Below are positions 63,493 to 64,000 of a DNA stretch of 64,000 nt, piece by piece; within the stretch, counting starts at the first letter, position 1; each line of letters begins with the position of its first letter. Location: NCBI RefSeq assembly GCF_003315515.1, contig NZ_QNRY01000001.1, positions 186,001-250,000 on the forward strand, read 5' to 3'. Made by a program: the position numbers and the translations under genes. The notes beneath the pieces are model-generated. The model was not told where the DNA came from. It saw nothing but the letters and a program-made list of their open reading frames with translations, and did no database searches. This DNA is from Brenneria salicis ATCC 15712 = DSM 30166 (GTDB lineage Bacteria; Pseudomonadota; Gammaproteobacteria; Enterobacterales; Enterobacteriaceae).

Positions 63493-64000
63493 ATGCGTTT
63501 TGATACAGCGAAATATCCTACTCTGGCGATAGTGGAAACACCTGACGAACTTCGTCTGTTGCCGAAAGAAAGTCTGCCGAAGCTATGTGATGAACTTCGT
63601 CAATATTTGCTGGACAGCGTCAGCCGTTCAAGCGGTCATTTTGCCTCAGGATTAGGGACGGTTGAGCTCACGGTCGCCTTGCATTACGTTTACAACACGC
63701 CTTTTGATCATCTGGTGTGGGATGTGGGACATCAGGCCTACCCGCACAAGATCCTGACCGGACGCCGCGATCGTATTTCCACCATCCGGCAGAAAGGCGG
63801 CCTGCATCCCTTCCCGTGGCGCGATGAAAGCGAATACGACGTATTAAGCGTCGGTCACTCATCCACCTCCATCAGCGCCGGATTAGGTATGGCCGTCGCC
63901 GCCGAGCGTGAGGGAAAAGGCCGCCGCACCGTCTGTGTTATTGGCGATGGCGCGATCACCGCGGGCATGGCTTTTGAAGCCATGAACCACGCCGGTGATA
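63493..64000 (+). CDS. dxs: 1-deoxy-D-xylulose-5-phosphate synthase, 5' part (runs off the window)
   Basis: The first 169 codons of a roughly 620-residue enzyme that condenses pyruvate and glyceraldehyde 3-phosphate at the entry to the MEP isoprenoid pathway. [24 protein letters not shown] matches the E. coli start; [37 protein letters not shown] and the thiamine diphosphate motif [18 protein letters not shown] are intact. It is 113 bases after ispA in the same direction. Confidence 0.97.
   Translation, partial: MRFDTAKYPTLAIVETPDELRLLPKESLPKLCDELRQYLLDSVSRSSGHFASGLGTVELTVALHYVYNTPFDHLVWDVGHQAYPHKILTGRRDRISTIRQKGGLHPFPWRDESEYDVLSVGHSSTSISAGLGMAVAAEREGKGRRTVCVIGDGAITAGMAFEAMNHAGD

Overview
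The window is chromosomal DNA of a gamma-proteobacterium of the order Enterobacterales. Gene order and protein sequences follow the E. coli 10-11 min region (ushA-ybaL-hemH-adk-htpG-recR-ybaB-dnaX-apt-ybaN-priC-ybaM-acrRAB-tomB-hha-ffs-atl-ybaY-tesB-amtB-glnK-mdlBA-decR-queC-ybaV-ppiD-hupB-lon-clpXP-tig-bolA-yajG-ampG-cyoABCDE-yajR-yajQ-panE-yajL-thiI-xseB-ispA-dxs). A match to an Hrp-type (HrpL) promoter in front of a solitary AT-rich gene suggests a plant-associated member such as the Brenneria/Pectobacterium/Dickeya/Lonsdalea group; the genus is inference.

Layout. 1-116: C-terminal end of a tyrosine recombinase, probably the edge of an integrated element. 0.2-12.7 kb: nucleotide salvage, haem, chaperone and replication genes (ushA, ybaL, hemH, adk, htpG, recR, ybaB, dnaX, apt, ybaN). 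12.9-21.8 kb: priC, ybaM, the AcrR-controlled acrAB multidrug pump, the tomB-hha pair, the 4.5S RNA gene ffs, atl and ybaY. 22.1-28.6 kb: tesB, the nitrogen-regulated glnK-amtB operon with a clear sigma-54 promoter and NtrC sites, and the mdlAB exporter. 28.7-33.9 kb: DecR with a divergent PLP-dependent cysteine desulfhydrase-like enzyme, queC, a short decayed gene remnant, ybaV and ppiD. 34.2-41.6 kb: the proteostasis block hupB-lon-clpX-clpP-tig, plus bolA. 41.9-49.3 kb: yajG, ampG and the complete cytochrome bo3 oxidase operon cyoABCDE.

The accessory material lies at 49.3-50.6 kb and 54.3-60.5 kb. The first holds one gene (49570-50334) for a 254-residue protein with an apparent papain-like Cys-His-Asp triad, a Ser-rich N terminus, and an hrp box 54 bases before its ATG: a strong candidate for an undescribed type III effector. 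The second is a module inserted between yajL and thiI: a self-cleaving P1-family (DmpA/S58) aminopeptidase, a four-gene PotABCD-type ABC importer, and a divergent RpiR-family regulator, which together look like an uptake-and-hydrolysis pathway for an unknown amino-acid amide or peptide.

Regulatory signals readable from sequence are heat-shock (sigma-32) type promoters before htpG, lon and clpP, the AcrR operator, the glnK sigma-54/NtrC region, a programmed -1 frameshift site in dnaX, and many factor-independent terminators. A small dispersed double-hairpin element occurs three times at gene 3' ends (htpG, cyoE, yajR). I saw no CRISPR array, tRNA, rRNA or intact insertion sequence.
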